The translations under genes and the position numbers were made by a program. Below the pieces are notes generated by a model that was not told the origin of the DNA, ran no database searches, and was given only the letters and a program-made list of their open reading frames with translations. From assembly GCA_025529335.1 (NCBI GenBank), contig JAMYHX010000180.1, positions 1-64,000 of the forward strand: a DNA stretch of 64,000 nt. Direction: 5' to 3'. This DNA comes from Rhizopus sp. PT2906 (taxonomy: Eukaryota > Mucoromycota > Mucoromycetes > Mucorales > Rhizopodaceae). Positions 35,769-46,966 of the stretch are shown here, piece after piece; position 1 is the stretch's first letter, and each line of letters opens with the position of its first letter.

Positions 35769-36371
35769 CTATAGTCCTTTGGGCGTCAATGTTAACTTGA
35801 GGGTACTTCCTCGACGACTTGTGATTAAATCTTCCAGTTCTTTCATCTTTCTTTGTTTTTCCAATTCATCTTGAGTCAATTCTTTTTTACCAACATTGTA
35901 TGTCTTTACTTTATGTAAGAGTGGTGTTGATTTACTAATACATGGCTCAATCGACACAACTGATGCAGCTGCTGAAGAACTTCCGCTTTTCGTACTACTG
36001 CGACGTCGATCCCGCAATTTACATTTAAAGGTCGACTTGGGCTTTTTATCATCCTCAATATCACTATAGATTACGGTAGACGAACAAGAGTGACGACGAT
36101 TACTGGCAGATGTCTTGGCTTTCACATAACTTTCTTCAGTCACAGGGCGTTCAGGTCTTCTTCTTGAAAGGGGAGAAGGAGGTATAGGCTGATCATAATT
36201 AGAGAATGTGGTTCGGATAGGTGAAACAAGAGAATAGATAGAAGATGAATGCTGAAGTACGGGAGAAGATATTTTTAACTGACCAGCAGTTTTTCGATTG
36301 TAAGTTAATGATTCTTGTTGCTGTGGACGAAACAAGCTTTTTAATTTGGCAGATTTCTTTCTTTCAAGCAT
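35769..36371 (-). CDS. Serine-rich hypothetical protein
   Basis: A single-exon frame of 200 codons starting at the first ATG (MLERKKSAKLKSLFRPQQQE); the frame upstream lacks ATG and is A/T-rich promoter DNA. The protein is basic and low complexity, with several RR-x-S-type sites that could be phosphorylated (RRRSSTKSGSSSAAASVVS; SRRGSTLKLTLTPKG at the C-terminus) and one charged helix (ELTQDELEKQRKMKELEDLI). No folded domain recognised. Such proteins are often phosphoregulated adaptors, but no function is claimed. Convergent with GUF1, 192 bp between stops. Dense coding composition argues against chance. Confidence 0.65.
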   Translation of the reverse strand: MLERKKSAKLKSLFRPQQQESLTYNRKTAGQLKISSPVLQHSSSIYSLVSPIRTTFSNYDQPIPPSPLSRRRPERPVTEESYVKAKTSASNRRHSCSSTVIYSDIEDDKKPKSTFKCKLRDRRRSSTKSGSSSAAASVVSIEPCISKSTPLLHKVKTYNVGKKELTQDELEKQRKMKELEDLITSRRGSTLKLTLTPKGL

Positions 36372-37448
36372 AAGAAAAGACACACACACACGATTATTAA
36401 TTAAAGGAAAGGAGAAAAGAGAGAAAGAAATAAGAATAAAAAGAATATTTTTGTGTGATCTTGAAGAATAGAAGAATAAAAGAGGAGAAAAAGACAGATC
36501 ACGGGGATTAATGAATGGTGCAGTTAATTTGCCTGGGTCCAACAACAAAATAAGCAATTCCACATGGTAAATAACTCATCATGGTGTCATCATGACATTG
36601 CCATTGTACAAGACAACATGAATTTTGTAACTCCCCTTTTTGCGGAAATTGAATTTTATTTTACAGCAGGTTGTTTTCAGGCCCGCATGATTCAAGATCC
36701 CTCTAATGATGAGTGAAAAAAAATAATAATAATCTGTGTATTCTTGAATTATGATGGTTATAGGAGGTGACGACCTTGAACTTGCATAGATATATGCTTT
36801 ATGAACTCATCACAACATAAACTATCTGAATCAAGCAAAGTTACTTTGATAGACTCGATTACTCTACAATGCACGGCCTTTTTTATATTGTGTGCCTGCC
36901 TGTTTACTTGTTGCAATCATTTTATTTTTAAATTTCTTTTTGTGAAAAGCTCTTTATTGCGATACTCTTCATTTTGATTTAATAGTTTTGAGGAGAAAAC
37001 ATGACAAAGGGAGAAGAACAGGTCTTGTTAAAGGGACATTTGTGCCTTCCATGGCTTAATATTAAAAACAGAAGTTGATTGTCTTGACTAAAAGGCGTCG
37101 TTTTTTTTCACGTGTGTTAATGCATTCTATATTCCTAATAATCAAAGTGTGATACTACATTAATACAGCTCGAGTTTATCAATATGCCTATCATAATTCA
37201 TTTACATGATACCATCAGTAAATTGCACCTTTGACATATTAAAGACTCATTATACCTTCAAACTCCAAAATCTCACAGGATCAGTCTCCTGAATAGTTTC
37301 AAACAATAGTAGCTTTGAAATGAATACAAATGGTATGAATTTAGTATTTGTAGTTTATAAATAGAACATCAACCAATCTTATGAAGCACTTCGTTTTATT
37401 TTAAAGATAACAAGCTATTCTGTTTACAAAAGCGTGTTGTATATCAAA
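36372..37448. promoter_or_regulatory. Intergenic region, no gene seen
   Basis: Upstream region of the serine-rich gene, with a GA-rich 5' leader near 36400-36500, then AT-rich DNA leading to the 3' side of the cysteine-rich peptide gene. No frame or motif stands out. Confidence 0.4.
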
Positions 37449-37649
37449 TTAGGTTTTACAGCAAACCCAGCATGCTTCAAATTTAACTAGCTCCCACCCT
37501 GGATCGCATCTATGTCGAAAAGTGGCACAGGCATATGAGCAATGGTCGAATAACCTACGAGTGGGCGTATTTAAGCCATGACCTTCGGTGTTAGATATGG
37601 CCATGGAAAAGCAGAAGGCAAAAAGAGCAGCAAAAGAGAAAGTCTTCAT
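37449..37649 (-). CDS. Small secreted cysteine-rich peptide
   Basis: Intronless, 66 residues. Residues 1-23 form a clear signal peptide (MKTFSFAALFAFCFSMAIS, then NTEG). The mature part of about 43 residues has six cysteines in the pattern C-x3-C-x6-C-x11-C-x2-C-C (HCSYACATFRHRCDPGWELV then KFEACWVCCKT), enough for three disulfides. It is rich in Arg/His and aromatic residues. I do not recognise the family: it could be an effector, a defence peptide or a cell-wall signal. It stands alone, next to AT-rich DNA and 1 kb from a retroelement remnant. The ATG at 37649 is the only one giving a signal peptide. Confidence 0.62.
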   Translation of the reverse strand: MKTFSFAALFAFCFSMAISNTEGHGLNTPTRRLFDHCSYACATFRHRCDPGWELVKFEACWVCCKT

Positions 37650-38709
37650 TTCGAATTAATGCTAAAAGTATTAAATGCTGAATCTATTAAAAGAAAGCAA
37701 TCTACTGCACTTATATTCGAATGTGAATGTATCACAAAATACCATAAGGCTAAGCATGAAGAGAAAAGGGCGGTCGATGAAAGGAGAATATACCTGAGGA
37801 GCGCATTAAGAGCAATATGATGCTTAAAAGTAAAGTATTATAAAAGGATTAAAAAAAGTGCCTCATTTCCGTATTAAATCTTGTATCAACTGAGGTGAGC
37901 CCCACATTATCTTCTACTCGCTCTTTTGATCCTTCAACCGTTATTCAATGGCATATGTTCTTATGCATCATTTCCAACAATTGACCATGATTACTATGCA
38001 TACTCTACTTCCCTACTAACCAATAACAAAAAGTAATCATTCTTAGCCTTTTCTTTGTTTTCATTCTTGTCATGTGAGCAGAGATCTTCAAATGTATTAC
38101 TTGCAGGAAACACGGGCATTTTGATTATCATTAATTTCATAAAGACATTCTAACAAAGGAAAATAACACTCCCTGTTTTCCTTGCTCTTCCTATCTTGTT
38201 TTTTTTTTTTATTATTCCAGCAACGCCCTTATTTTCATTATTTTCATTATTACTTTTATTATCTTTATTTTGCATGAAAAAGTAAGCAACTCTTGACTCT
38301 ATTGTAGCTGATGCGACACCTTTATTGTAAAGGAGAGCAGTAACCATTGCGTATTCGAAGGTAATAAAATATTACACCATTTATGAACCCTTCTAGTTGA
38401 ATTAAAGCAAAAACACTAAAAATGAATGCACTGTGCTTTTTCTCAGTTCTAGGTCATATAATACAAAGTACATTCCTTATTAAATAGTCATAAAAACAGC
38501 ACTCATGGCTTATTTCAAATCGTCTCTTGGCTTTTTGAACAATTGAGATTTGCTCTCTACTCGAGCATATGGGCAAATTCACCATCAACTCCTTTCTTGT
38601 TCTTCATTGAATTGCAGATTTTTAGTTATATTAACAAGGCAGTCAATTAACTCTTGAACCCAATCATCATCGAAGGGCCCGACACACAAAACCAAAGCGT
38701 CTTATCGCA
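37650..38709. other. AT-rich stretch between peptide gene and retroelement
   Basis: No gene supported. A minus-strand stretch at about 38690-38590 reads GPFDDDWVQELIDCLVNITK before breaking into stops; it may be a fossil fragment of an unidentified gene. T-runs at 38201-38210. Confidence 0.35.
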
Positions 38710-40940
38710 GATATTTGCTGTAAGATAAAAGGACAAGGTACGTCCTATTCTGGATTATCAAAGAATAAATCAATTTATACAACGTCAACATTTCAAGCTG
38801 GAAGGTGTGCCTATCTTGCGAAATTTGATAGAAGCAGAAGACTATATGTGCAAGATCGACCTAAAGAACGCACACGTGATGGCTCCTATCCATTCGGAAC
38901 CACGTCAATACTTGTCTTTCATTCACTATGGTACGGTTTACTAATACAAGCCCCTACCACTTGGCATGAGTGTTGCGCCAAAATTACCTTTAAACTCATG
39001 AGATTTGTGACGGAACCTTTAAGGATGCAAGGAATCGAACAGTATACTATTTAGACGATATTTGTCCCTTATTAAGGACGAAAGAAGAAATGCACAAGAA
39101 TGTTCAGGCAACGTTAGCCCACCTGAACAAGCTGGGATTTATCATCAATTGTTCCAAAAGCAAGCTGATACCGGAGAAGATACAAGATTTCTTGGGTTTC
39201 GAATTCAACACGAAGACGATGACTATCTCGGTTCCTACTACAAAGATGGAGAAACTTACAAGCCGGGACAAGCAATTGTTGAAGTCATAAATGAGGAAGT
39301 CATGCCGTTGGTTAGCAAGTTTAATTGGGAAAATCACTGCAATGATACCAGTGATGGGAGACGTGTTCCTCCATGTATGCTTCCTTCAAAGGAGCCAAGC
39401 CAGGACTACACCAACAACGATAAAACTGGGAAGCTACATGTCATCTGCCTCCAGATTAGCAACAGAAGCTAGAATGGTAGCTGACGATGAGTTCAAAGCA
39501 AAATTGGGGCTGCTAATATGCACAGACAACAGCAAACTGGAAGAACTGCTAAAGTCAAACTTCACCATTACGCGGATACTTTCAACTCAGGTTGGAGGAC
39601 AAGTTCGGAATTAATAAGAATCCACGGCTTTTGTTTGCAGTAAATGCGTTCGAGCAGCAATAGCCGAGGAAGGGATTGCTTCTTAAACCATCTTGGAAGT
39701 TAATCCCCGAGGTAATCCACGAATTGAAGACGAACCAAATAAGATCGGCGGTTCTTGTCACGCCACAAGGATCAACGCAAGCATGGTGTCCGATGATTCT
39801 AACACTGACCAAGAAGAATCCAAGAATGTTACCGAAGCTATAACAAGGTTCGACATCACTGATCGCATGAAGGTTATCGATTACTGCTGGAAGAAGAAGT
39901 TGTCACTTGAAGTGGTAAATGTTTTAGGACAAAGGAACCGTTTGTCTTCGCAGCGAGCTTATAATGAATATCGGAAGAATTAGGTAAAATGGCGCTGAGC
40001 CCAGGATATTGACCCTTTGACAGCAAGTACTCAAGACAGTGTGTGCTATCCCACTTCCTTACAACGCTTCTTCCGTTTTCATTTGAACAGGATACGTTCT
40101 GGTTTAGCTCCTGTTTACGACTTGATTCACCCTGACAAAGGGGGGGGGTTTAGCAAACGATCCTTTTATCCAAGACTTTCTTATATCTCTGAAGAGCATG
40201 GAATTAGGAATGCTTCGTAAGCATTGCGAAGTCTGGGACTCGACCGTATGGTGGTTACGTTTATACAAGAAATCTGGGAAAGGAATGAATATTTATCGTT
40301 GGACACTCTCCAAAAGCAAACAATTATCTCGTTATATCTTGGCACCATGTGAAGATCTCGCTCGGATTTAGGGAAACTTCAATAATACGACATTGACTTT
40401 ATGCTTCAGGACGACACAAACAAGCCCTTTTGTTGAGAACACCTAAAGAAAGGCCATCCAAAAAACCCAAACTGGGATGTCTTAATGACCGGCAGCTTTG
40501 CTCTGTATGCACGTTATGGAATTTCTGTGAGAAGACACAATAACTTTGAGAGAGTTTTCCAAAATCATACTCTCTTTCTAGAGTATATTCAGCGCGAAGA
40601 GAAGCACCCAAAACCTTCTTTACCATCGACTGTGGCAAATTGGGTTAAAGAAATTATGGCTCTTGCGGGTATAGATACAACGCAGTTCAAAGCCCATTCA
40701 ACAAGATCTGCTACAAGTACCAAGACTTATATGACGGTAGTTGGCGTTCAAAAACTAAAACAACACGCAAACCGGAGTCTTCGCACAGACACATTTGAAA
40801 GGTATTATCTTCGTCCCCACACCAACACTAAGAAGGCAAAACAATTGCTTCAGCTGTACTCACTCCTTTCAATGAACTTACGCAAAAAAACCACCACATC
40901 CGAAGGCAAGACAAAGGATATGGTAAGGTCCCACCTTTGA
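38710..40940 (+). mobile_element. Decayed DIRS-like tyrosine-recombinase retrotransposon
   Basis: Order of domains on +: reverse transcriptase (VRPILDYQRINQFIQRQHFK, KIDLKNAHVMAPIHSEPRQY, PLPLGMSVAPK, YLDDICPLL) at about 38735-39330; RNase H and linker region to about 39840 (PSWKLIPEVIHELKTNQIRS); and a tyrosine recombinase at about 40000-40940, with AHSTRSATSTKT (the H-x-x-R of the active site) and FERYYLRPH (the nucleophile Tyr). RT joined to a tyrosine recombinase instead of an integrase defines the DIRS/Ngaro order. Stops and frame changes (for example within the YLDD region and before RMVADD) show it is dead. The gag-like first ORF is not recognised. No LTR seen. Confidence 0.82.
39790..40290 (+). 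repeat. Left arm of ~500-bp inverted repeat (in DIRS-like element)
   Basis: This segment, between the RNase H and recombinase regions, is found again as reverse complement at 42273-42773. The arms are almost identical; the only difference I noticed is the homopolymer length (9 G at 40140-40148 here, 10 C in the other arm). Left boundary CCGATGATTC, right boundary GGAAAGGAATGAA. Confidence 0.9.
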
Positions 40941-42260
40941 TATAGTGATTTCCACGTCCAAACAGCCACATTCCAAAAAAAAAAAATAACAATTCAACAT
41001 AGAAAGGAATAAGGATATAGACAATACATTACTGAAATAAAGCATGACTTGAAAAGCCTATTACCACATCCTTTGTCTCTTCCGAACTTAGACGATCTCT
41101 ATTATCTTTTAAAATGGTATTGAAGCGTCACAATGGAACTATTTACATGATTTAATAAGCATAGTTTGAAGGAGTAATTTACCTATGGATACACATAGTA
41201 TACTTTCCTTGTAATTCATGTCCTCATTGAGCAGTACCATATTAAAAAACCAGATCACTAACCAAATTTAGTGCGCATTATATCCAGCATTGTTTGCAGC
41301 AAGTCTACCAGCTTGAAGCTACTGGTTTTGTATTATCTCCCAAGGAGCACAGAATGTAGCAAAAAGAATACTTTTTTAAGCCAAATTTCTTTCTCAAGGC
41401 TAGTTCTTATGCCTAAAAAAGAACATGCACCGGTAGATGCAACGTCTCTCATAGGTATATTCTAGGCTGCAAAACGTGCATATCAAGATGGTATTGAAAC
41501 ATTGCAATATAACTACTGTATCCAATGTCATAGTTGCTTTTTACAAAGAGTAGCTTTTTTAAGAGGTGTACACTACCCGCAGGAGGAAATACACGAGAAA
41601 ATAGGCTAATATCACAGGCGCTTCTTCTAGGTACTATATTTAAGGTAGTAGAATATTTTTCACGTGAAGTACGAATTTATCATAATCACAAGTGAACTAA
41701 GTGGTCTTTATTGACCCCTTTTTATCTCTTTCTTCTTGAAAAGAAACAAACCAAGTTGGTGACAAAAGAGAAAAACTGAAATTTGTTATTAGTACATTTC
41801 TGCCGTTGGCTGGAACCTTAGCAGCAGATACTAATGGCGAAAGCGATACGGAAGATAATTAAATTTACAACATCATGCAAATATTAAAGATAAAACTCTC
41901 TCATTAAGCATTATAACTATAATTGCGTTCATTTTTACTTATAATATAATGTAATAGGTCCCTCCTGTATTTAAGGAAGTTAGACCATTCAAAAATATGT
42001 GTTGGTATTAGGAAAATGTAATATAAATACGAATATATGAACTGTCGAACACATTATATGAATAAGCTATCTTTTTATTATTCACTTTATTATTTGAACT
42101 TGTATTACAAAAGAAGACAATAAAATAACAATATTAATCTTCATCTTCTTGAGTGAAACAGGAAAACAAAATAAAAACAAGAAAGGGACAAGGGGAGTGG
42201 AAACAACCAAGACCACTATGTAATGCGAAGCAGGATGATGGCCGTCTTTTGTAATATGTT
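40941..42260. other. AT-rich spacer of the inverted repeat
   Basis: No gene. Contains the tail of the DIRS-like element and, at about 41655-41765, a partial third copy of the Tc1/IS630 3' region (TCTTCTTGAAAAGAAACAA also at 58913-58931). The rest is unexplained. Confidence 0.4.
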
Positions 42261-42782
42261 CAGTGATAAGCCTTCATTCCTTTCCCAGATTTCTTGTATA
42301 AACGTAACCACCATACGGTCGAGTCCCAGACTTCGCAATGCTTACGAAGCATTCCTAATTCCATGCTCTTCAGAGATATAAGAAAGTCTTGGATAAAAGG
42401 ATCGTTTGCTAAACCCCCCCCCCTTTGTCAGGGTGAATCAAGTCGTAAACAGGAGCTAAACCAGAACGTATCCTGTTCAAATGAAAACGGAAGAAGCGTT
42501 GTAAGGAAGTGGGATAGCACACACTGTCTTGAGTACTTGCTGTCAAAGGGTCAATATCCTGGGCTCAGCGCCATTTTACCTAATTCTTCCGATATTCATT
42601 ATAAGCTCGCTGCGAAGACAAACGGTTCCTTTGTCCTAAAACATTTACCACTTCAAGTGACAACTTCTTCTTCCAGCAGTAATCGATAACCTTCATGCGA
42701 TCAGTGATGTCGAACCTTGTTATAGCTTCGGTAACATTCTTGGATTCTTCTTGGTCAGTGTTAGAATCATCGGTTATCACTG
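42261..42782 (-). repeat. Right arm of inverted repeat, bounded by 10-bp inverted repeats
   Basis: Reverse-complement copy of 39790-40290, occupying 42273-42773. Immediately outside it are TCAGTGATAA (42260-42269) and TTATCACTGA (42774-42783), a perfect 10-bp inverted repeat absent from the left copy. The unit therefore looks like a mobile or template-derived insert rather than a simple inversion. On the minus strand it carries the frame ITDRMKVIDYCWKKKLSLEV of the parent element. Confidence 0.8.
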
Positions 42783-42783
42783 A

Positions 42784-43467
42784 TATTATTTATGCTTGTA
42801 TTATTGTTATACTAGTAGCTACTACAGCTGATGTGGTTTGATATGAATCATTATAATAACTCGAGTATAATCCTACGGTAGAGCATACATTCTACTTTAC
42901 ATTTCTCTATCTCATCTGATAAGAATAATAATAACTATAGCAACTACTAACATGGCATTGATAAATAATGACATTGACCGCATTTATCATACTGGCAGCA
43001 TTAATATTCCTTATAAAACTTTCACTCAAACCTAATTTAATAATATTCTGCCCTTCTTTTTATAAAGAATCTAATTCGCAAGTCTGAATACAACAATTCT
43101 ATCTACTTGTATTTCCCAATTTTCCGAGTCATAAACCACTTTATTCATTGGCAATATTAAAAAGATCAAAAAGGTACTCTAAAAAAGGACACTAAAAGTA
43201 TCTTATGACATTTTTGGAATGTATTATTGCAATAAGAGTACCTCGAAAGCAGCCAAAGCTAAAGCACATTATTTACTATTATGTATATTCGTATTCTTAT
43301 ATTGAGATGCACTTAATTAAGAATAAATGCATCCAACGTTTTCTTGTCAGCAGTGAAATGAATATTTCAATAAAAAGATGAACACTGAGGAAAAGCTCAT
43401 GCCTGATCAAAATGTAAACATCCTTTAGCCAATCAGTAACGATGACTGTAAGGAGAAAGTGTAAAAC
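42784..43467. other. AT-rich stretch upstream of the tRNA gene
   Basis: About 680 bp without genes, motifs or duplicated blocks that I could recognise. Confidence 0.35.
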
Positions 43468-43498
43468 CGAAAATCACGTGTACGTCACGTGATTTTCG
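43468..43498. promoter_or_regulatory. 31-bp palindrome with two CACGTG boxes
   Basis: Arms CGAAAATCACGTG (43468-43480) and CACGTGATTTTCG (43486-43498) are perfect reverse complements around TACGT. Each arm ends in an E-box core, CACGTG, the site of bHLH factors (Cbf1/Pho4 type in yeasts). It lies 53 bp upstream of the tRNA-Gln. Could be a regulatory site or a cruciform-forming boundary; the sequence is seen, the function is inferred. Confidence 0.6.
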
Positions 43499-43551
43499 AC
43501 GGAAAATAAATTAATGATATATAAATCATAGCGTTTAACCAATCAAAGCGT

Positions 43552-43623
43552 GGTTCCATGGTGTAATGGTTATCATATCGGTCTTTGAATCCGGTGATCC
43601 GAGTTCGATTCTCGGTGGGACCT
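43552..43623 (+). tRNA. tRNA-Gln (anticodon TTG)
   Basis: A 72-nt cloverleaf without intron. Acceptor stem GGTTCCA pairs with TGGGACC (one T-G pair). A box TGGTGTAATGG and B box GAGTTCGATTC are present; the T arm is CCGAG-TTCGATT-CTCGG. The anticodon loop CTTTGAA places TTG at 43585-43587, reading CAA (Gln). The usual closing pair of the anticodon stem is weak. A T6 run at 43626-43631 is a Pol III terminator. Confidence 0.92.
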
Positions 43624-44982
43624 CGTTTTTTCTGCTTTTTGTTTTTCGACGGGGTGCGCATAGTGGTTTTGGTAGAGCCGATTGATTATCTTTGTATTTG
43701 CAAGTTTTGATTATTTTATTATTATCAATTGCATACTTATCAACATTGAAACAGTATAAGTATCCCAATGTAAGGAAAAAGAGATCAAATATCTTTTGTT
43801 ACATTGATACCCTTTTTGGTATCTTGTACTCTGCATGTCTTATGCAAGTTTTTATGATTTATGATTTATGGATTTATCATTTATCATTTATTTTATATTG
43901 CATATTTACTTATCCAAACAGTATAAATATCCCCAAATTATTCCTGAAATAAACAACATCTTAAGACACAATCTTCTGATCACAATAACTTTTCTTATAT
44001 CTTAAGCAACATTTTGCTTATATAACTTCTTTATTTTATCTTTTTACTTTATCTCTCAAGATTTAGCATTATATTGCTCTATGTCAATCTTATATAAAGA
44101 TCTGGTGGTCACTATAATGCCAAACTTCACTTATAAAGCTTACTTTTAACCTTACTACTAACATTTTCCCCCTTACTAACACCCAGTAACACTACTGTAC
44201 TTTAGCATTCCTTATAAAAAATGCTACATCACTTGTATTTTTATAATTCTACTTTTACTTATCGAAAACTTTATACTTGATAATAACTCTTTGTTTGACC
44301 TTTACAAGAAAAGATCTAGTGATCGCAAGTGTTTGACTTCAATAGTCTTTGAATTCGCTCTATCTGCTCATCTTATCACAAGGAGCTTAGCCTAAACCTT
44401 TTACTCGATGTCAAGAACTAACTCAAAACATAAAAGTTACAGTAGCTCTTTTTGAGAATCATTAAAAACTTATCATGATTGTTAATAAAAAACATTTATA
44501 AAGGAATTTCATATTCTTTTTGAAAATAAAGGGGCAAACAATTCTATTTGTTTGATGATTAGCTTTTAAAAAGATCTTTGCAAAAATCCAATCGATGAAA
44601 GCAAATACGATTGATTCTTTATTAGGTCTCTTTTGATTGATTATTTTAAAGATATATTCCTTGATTAGCTTAATTTATTGCGAATCAGATCACTACAACT
44701 GTTAAAAGTAGAAATGATGCCTTAAAAAAGCAAATCCACATTATGAATAAAGTTTATTAAACGCGTCATCCGTTCATATTCTCTGATGCGAAATATCTCG
44801 TGTGTATGTTTAAACTAAAGACTGTATACTTGCTTATTTTAAAAGCAAAGATCTGTAGACTCCCTCCCATAGAACCGAATAAGAAAAAGTACTTTTGTAC
44901 ATGCAAAATGCTTATAAATCCAACCACCATGCAAAGTATTGTGCGTTTGTTTATACATGAATATGTTTATTAAAAGTATATA
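43624..44982. other. AT-rich gene-free stretch
   Basis: About 1.36 kb after the tRNA with very low GC and many TTATAAA- and TTTATC-like words. No coding frame with protein-like composition on either strand; possibly 3' region of PEX11 on its right edge. Confidence 0.4.
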
Positions 44983-45893
44983 TTAAGCATTCAATTTTTT
45001 CCATTGAGTGTTCATTGCTAAGAAAGAGGTAGTCATACTATGAATAATGAGGTTAATATATAGCTGCATTGAATCCTTGCAATGACTTACCCAGCTAAAC
45101 CAACAATTCCTTCATCGGCTTTAAGGTAGCCTAATCCAGCAAGGGGGATAATCATGTCTACAGCATCCTGAATAAACTGGTATCTGGTGTTGTATTTATC
45201 TCTAATTTTTTCAAAGAATAAGAATGAGTGCATATAGTTAGCCATTTTCCATTCATTCAGCTTACTTGGCAAGAACCTTCTCCTGAGTCTTCAATTCTGC
45301 TGTTTGTGATTCTGTCTTTTCTGAAGAGTTGACAAGAGCCTTACGTGTCTTTTCAAGCATATGTTCACGAATGCTCAATTGTCTAAATTTATACAGACCT
45401 GAAAGCAAAGAGGCTGCAAGAGCGATCAACCAGCATCGTTGACCGAATTCAGTGATTTGCTTAATATTAGAGGGCTTATAAAAGTTGATAGAGTTTGCCT
45501 ATAGATTGTGTGCACATACATAAGCAAAAAGAATTACAAACCGATAACACACAAACTTACCAACACGAGAGCTTCACTCATGTAGTAGAAGAACATACCG
45601 GCTTGCTTTAATACAGCAGTATAGCGCAAAACTTCGTCAGAAAGACCCCAGCTCTTGACACCGACTTGAGCAAACTCGACAGGCTTAAAAAGACGGAAGA
45701 ACTTTCGGCCATTACCAAGATGAGTCTTTAGGTCAGCCCATCGCTGAATTGTCTCCTTGGGTGCACCGTTGCGGAATAAATAGTACGCATAAAAGCGAGC
45801 AAAGTATTGGACAAAACGGCAGAGTTTTTCTCTACCTACAGTGGTAGCCATATAACGGTTGAAAGCGTCAACATGCGCGTGAGTGAGGACCAT
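44983..45893 (-). CDS. pex11: PEX11, peroxisome proliferation factor
   Basis: Peroxisomal membrane protein that elongates and divides peroxisomes. Four exons, 45893-45561, 45498-45266, 45201-45091 and 45037-44983; 243 residues, close to the yeast protein. The N-terminus has the amphipathic helix region (AFNRYMATTVGREKLCRFVQ) followed by YFARFYAYYL; then GRKFFRLFKPVEFAQ and QAGMFFYYMSEALVLANSIN. Middle hydrophobic span WLIALAASLLSGLYKFRQL. The C-terminal hydrophobic span is DAVDMIIPLAGLGYLKADEG, ending MNTQWKKLNA. All four introns/exons agree in phase; the last exon encodes only 18 residues. Confidence 0.95.
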
Positions 45894-46287
45894 GGTTAGA
45901 GTTTAAGAAAAGAGAAAAAAAATAGAGAGAGAAAGAAGTACTTAAAAAGTCGAATGCTCATGAAAACAAAAAGATAGAGGGGGTGCAAGAGGATATCACA
46001 TGAAATCGTGACAGCTCTTTCCTTTTCCTTTCAATCTAATGACTAAGATTGCACTTTCGTGTGATATTTTTGATGTAGCCTGTTTTTGTTTTTCTCTTTC
46101 TCTCTCTTTCTTTTCTTCATATGGTGCTGATATATGTGGCCTAACTGAAGTCAATTCCTATTCTTATTACTTATTCAAAGCTTATAGAAATCTTTCCCTT
46201 CTTTTTTTTTAAGATGTTCAGTAAAATATATATAAAGTATATTACACTATGACAAGGTTAAATAAGGTGTGGTATAAATAAATATCA
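45894..46287. promoter_or_regulatory. PEX11 upstream region
   Basis: Nearly 400 bp between tandem minus-strand genes. Contains a CT-rich stretch (46092-46116). I found no fatty-acid response element of the CGG-N-CCG type and no gene. Confidence 0.35.
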
Positions 46288-46784
46288 TCAAGAAAAGCTG
46301 ACGAATTTAGGATCCAATGGCAATCCCGTTTCAGGATCAATATTCTGAGAGAAAGAATGAGCGAATGTATACTATGGATACTTTGTAACTTACATTCTTT
46401 TTTAATAGTCTTTGTTGTCGAATAAGTCGAGCTTGATCAAACGAAACTTTTTGCTTTCTCATAATTTTCAATATTTCTTCCTTATCCTTTAAACCGGCTC
46501 TTTGGTCTTCTTCCTCCAAATTGGTTGTTAAATCAAATTGAGAACTTGTTAAACCATCCTCAATGTCTGTCTCAAAGGAACCTTCATTGGTGGGTAATAA
46601 GTGATATCCTAAAAGACGGTTGGTTTTATCTGCAATGATTGAACCAAAGTGAAGAATATGGGCTCGATAAAACCAGCATACTATAATGATGATAATAATG
46701 AGTTGAATTAAAAAAGAGAAAAAGTTGGATGATAATAGGCTTACTTGCAATTAATAACAAAAAAAGAGCTAAATATATCAACAT
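46288..46784 (-). CDS. UPF0357 family protein, single TM
   Basis: Three exons, 46784-46745, 46680-46394 and 46344-46288; 127 residues. MLIYLALFLLLIA is an N-terminal anchor or signal, with CWFYRAHILHFG after it. The conserved family block follows: DIEDGLTSSQFDLTTN, then DQRAGLKDKEEILKIMRKQK and VSFDQARLIRQQRLL, ending GLPLDPKFVSFS. This matches the UPF0357 family (S. cerevisiae YCL012C), whose function is unknown. The first exon encodes only 13 codons and depends on a 64-nt intron; without it the anchor would be lost. Shares a 182-bp divergent promoter with the universal-stress gene. Confidence 0.88.
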
Positions 46785-46966
46785 TCTTCGTTCTTTAGAG
46801 TTTAATAGAAGGGAGAAAAAGAAAAGAAAAAAAACAAGCTCAGCTCTTTCTCCTTCCTCTTTCTCCGTTTCATGTCTTTATTGCCTTGCGTATAAACCAC
46901 GTGATTTATTTTTCAATAAAATTACATCATGCAAATAATTATTTTTTTCTTATTCTCTTTGATATA
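46785..46966. promoter_or_regulatory. Divergent promoter with an E-box
   Basis: A 182-bp region between the UPF0357 gene (-) and the universal-stress gene (+). It carries CACGTG at 46898-46903 (in AACCACGTGATT) about 65 bp from the + start. A bHLH site here could act on both genes; this is inferred from position only. Confidence 0.5.

Noticed and set aside
42580..42780. 66-codon minus-strand frame as a gene
   Set aside because: It is the reverse-complement copy of a piece of the DIRS-like element, not an independent gene.
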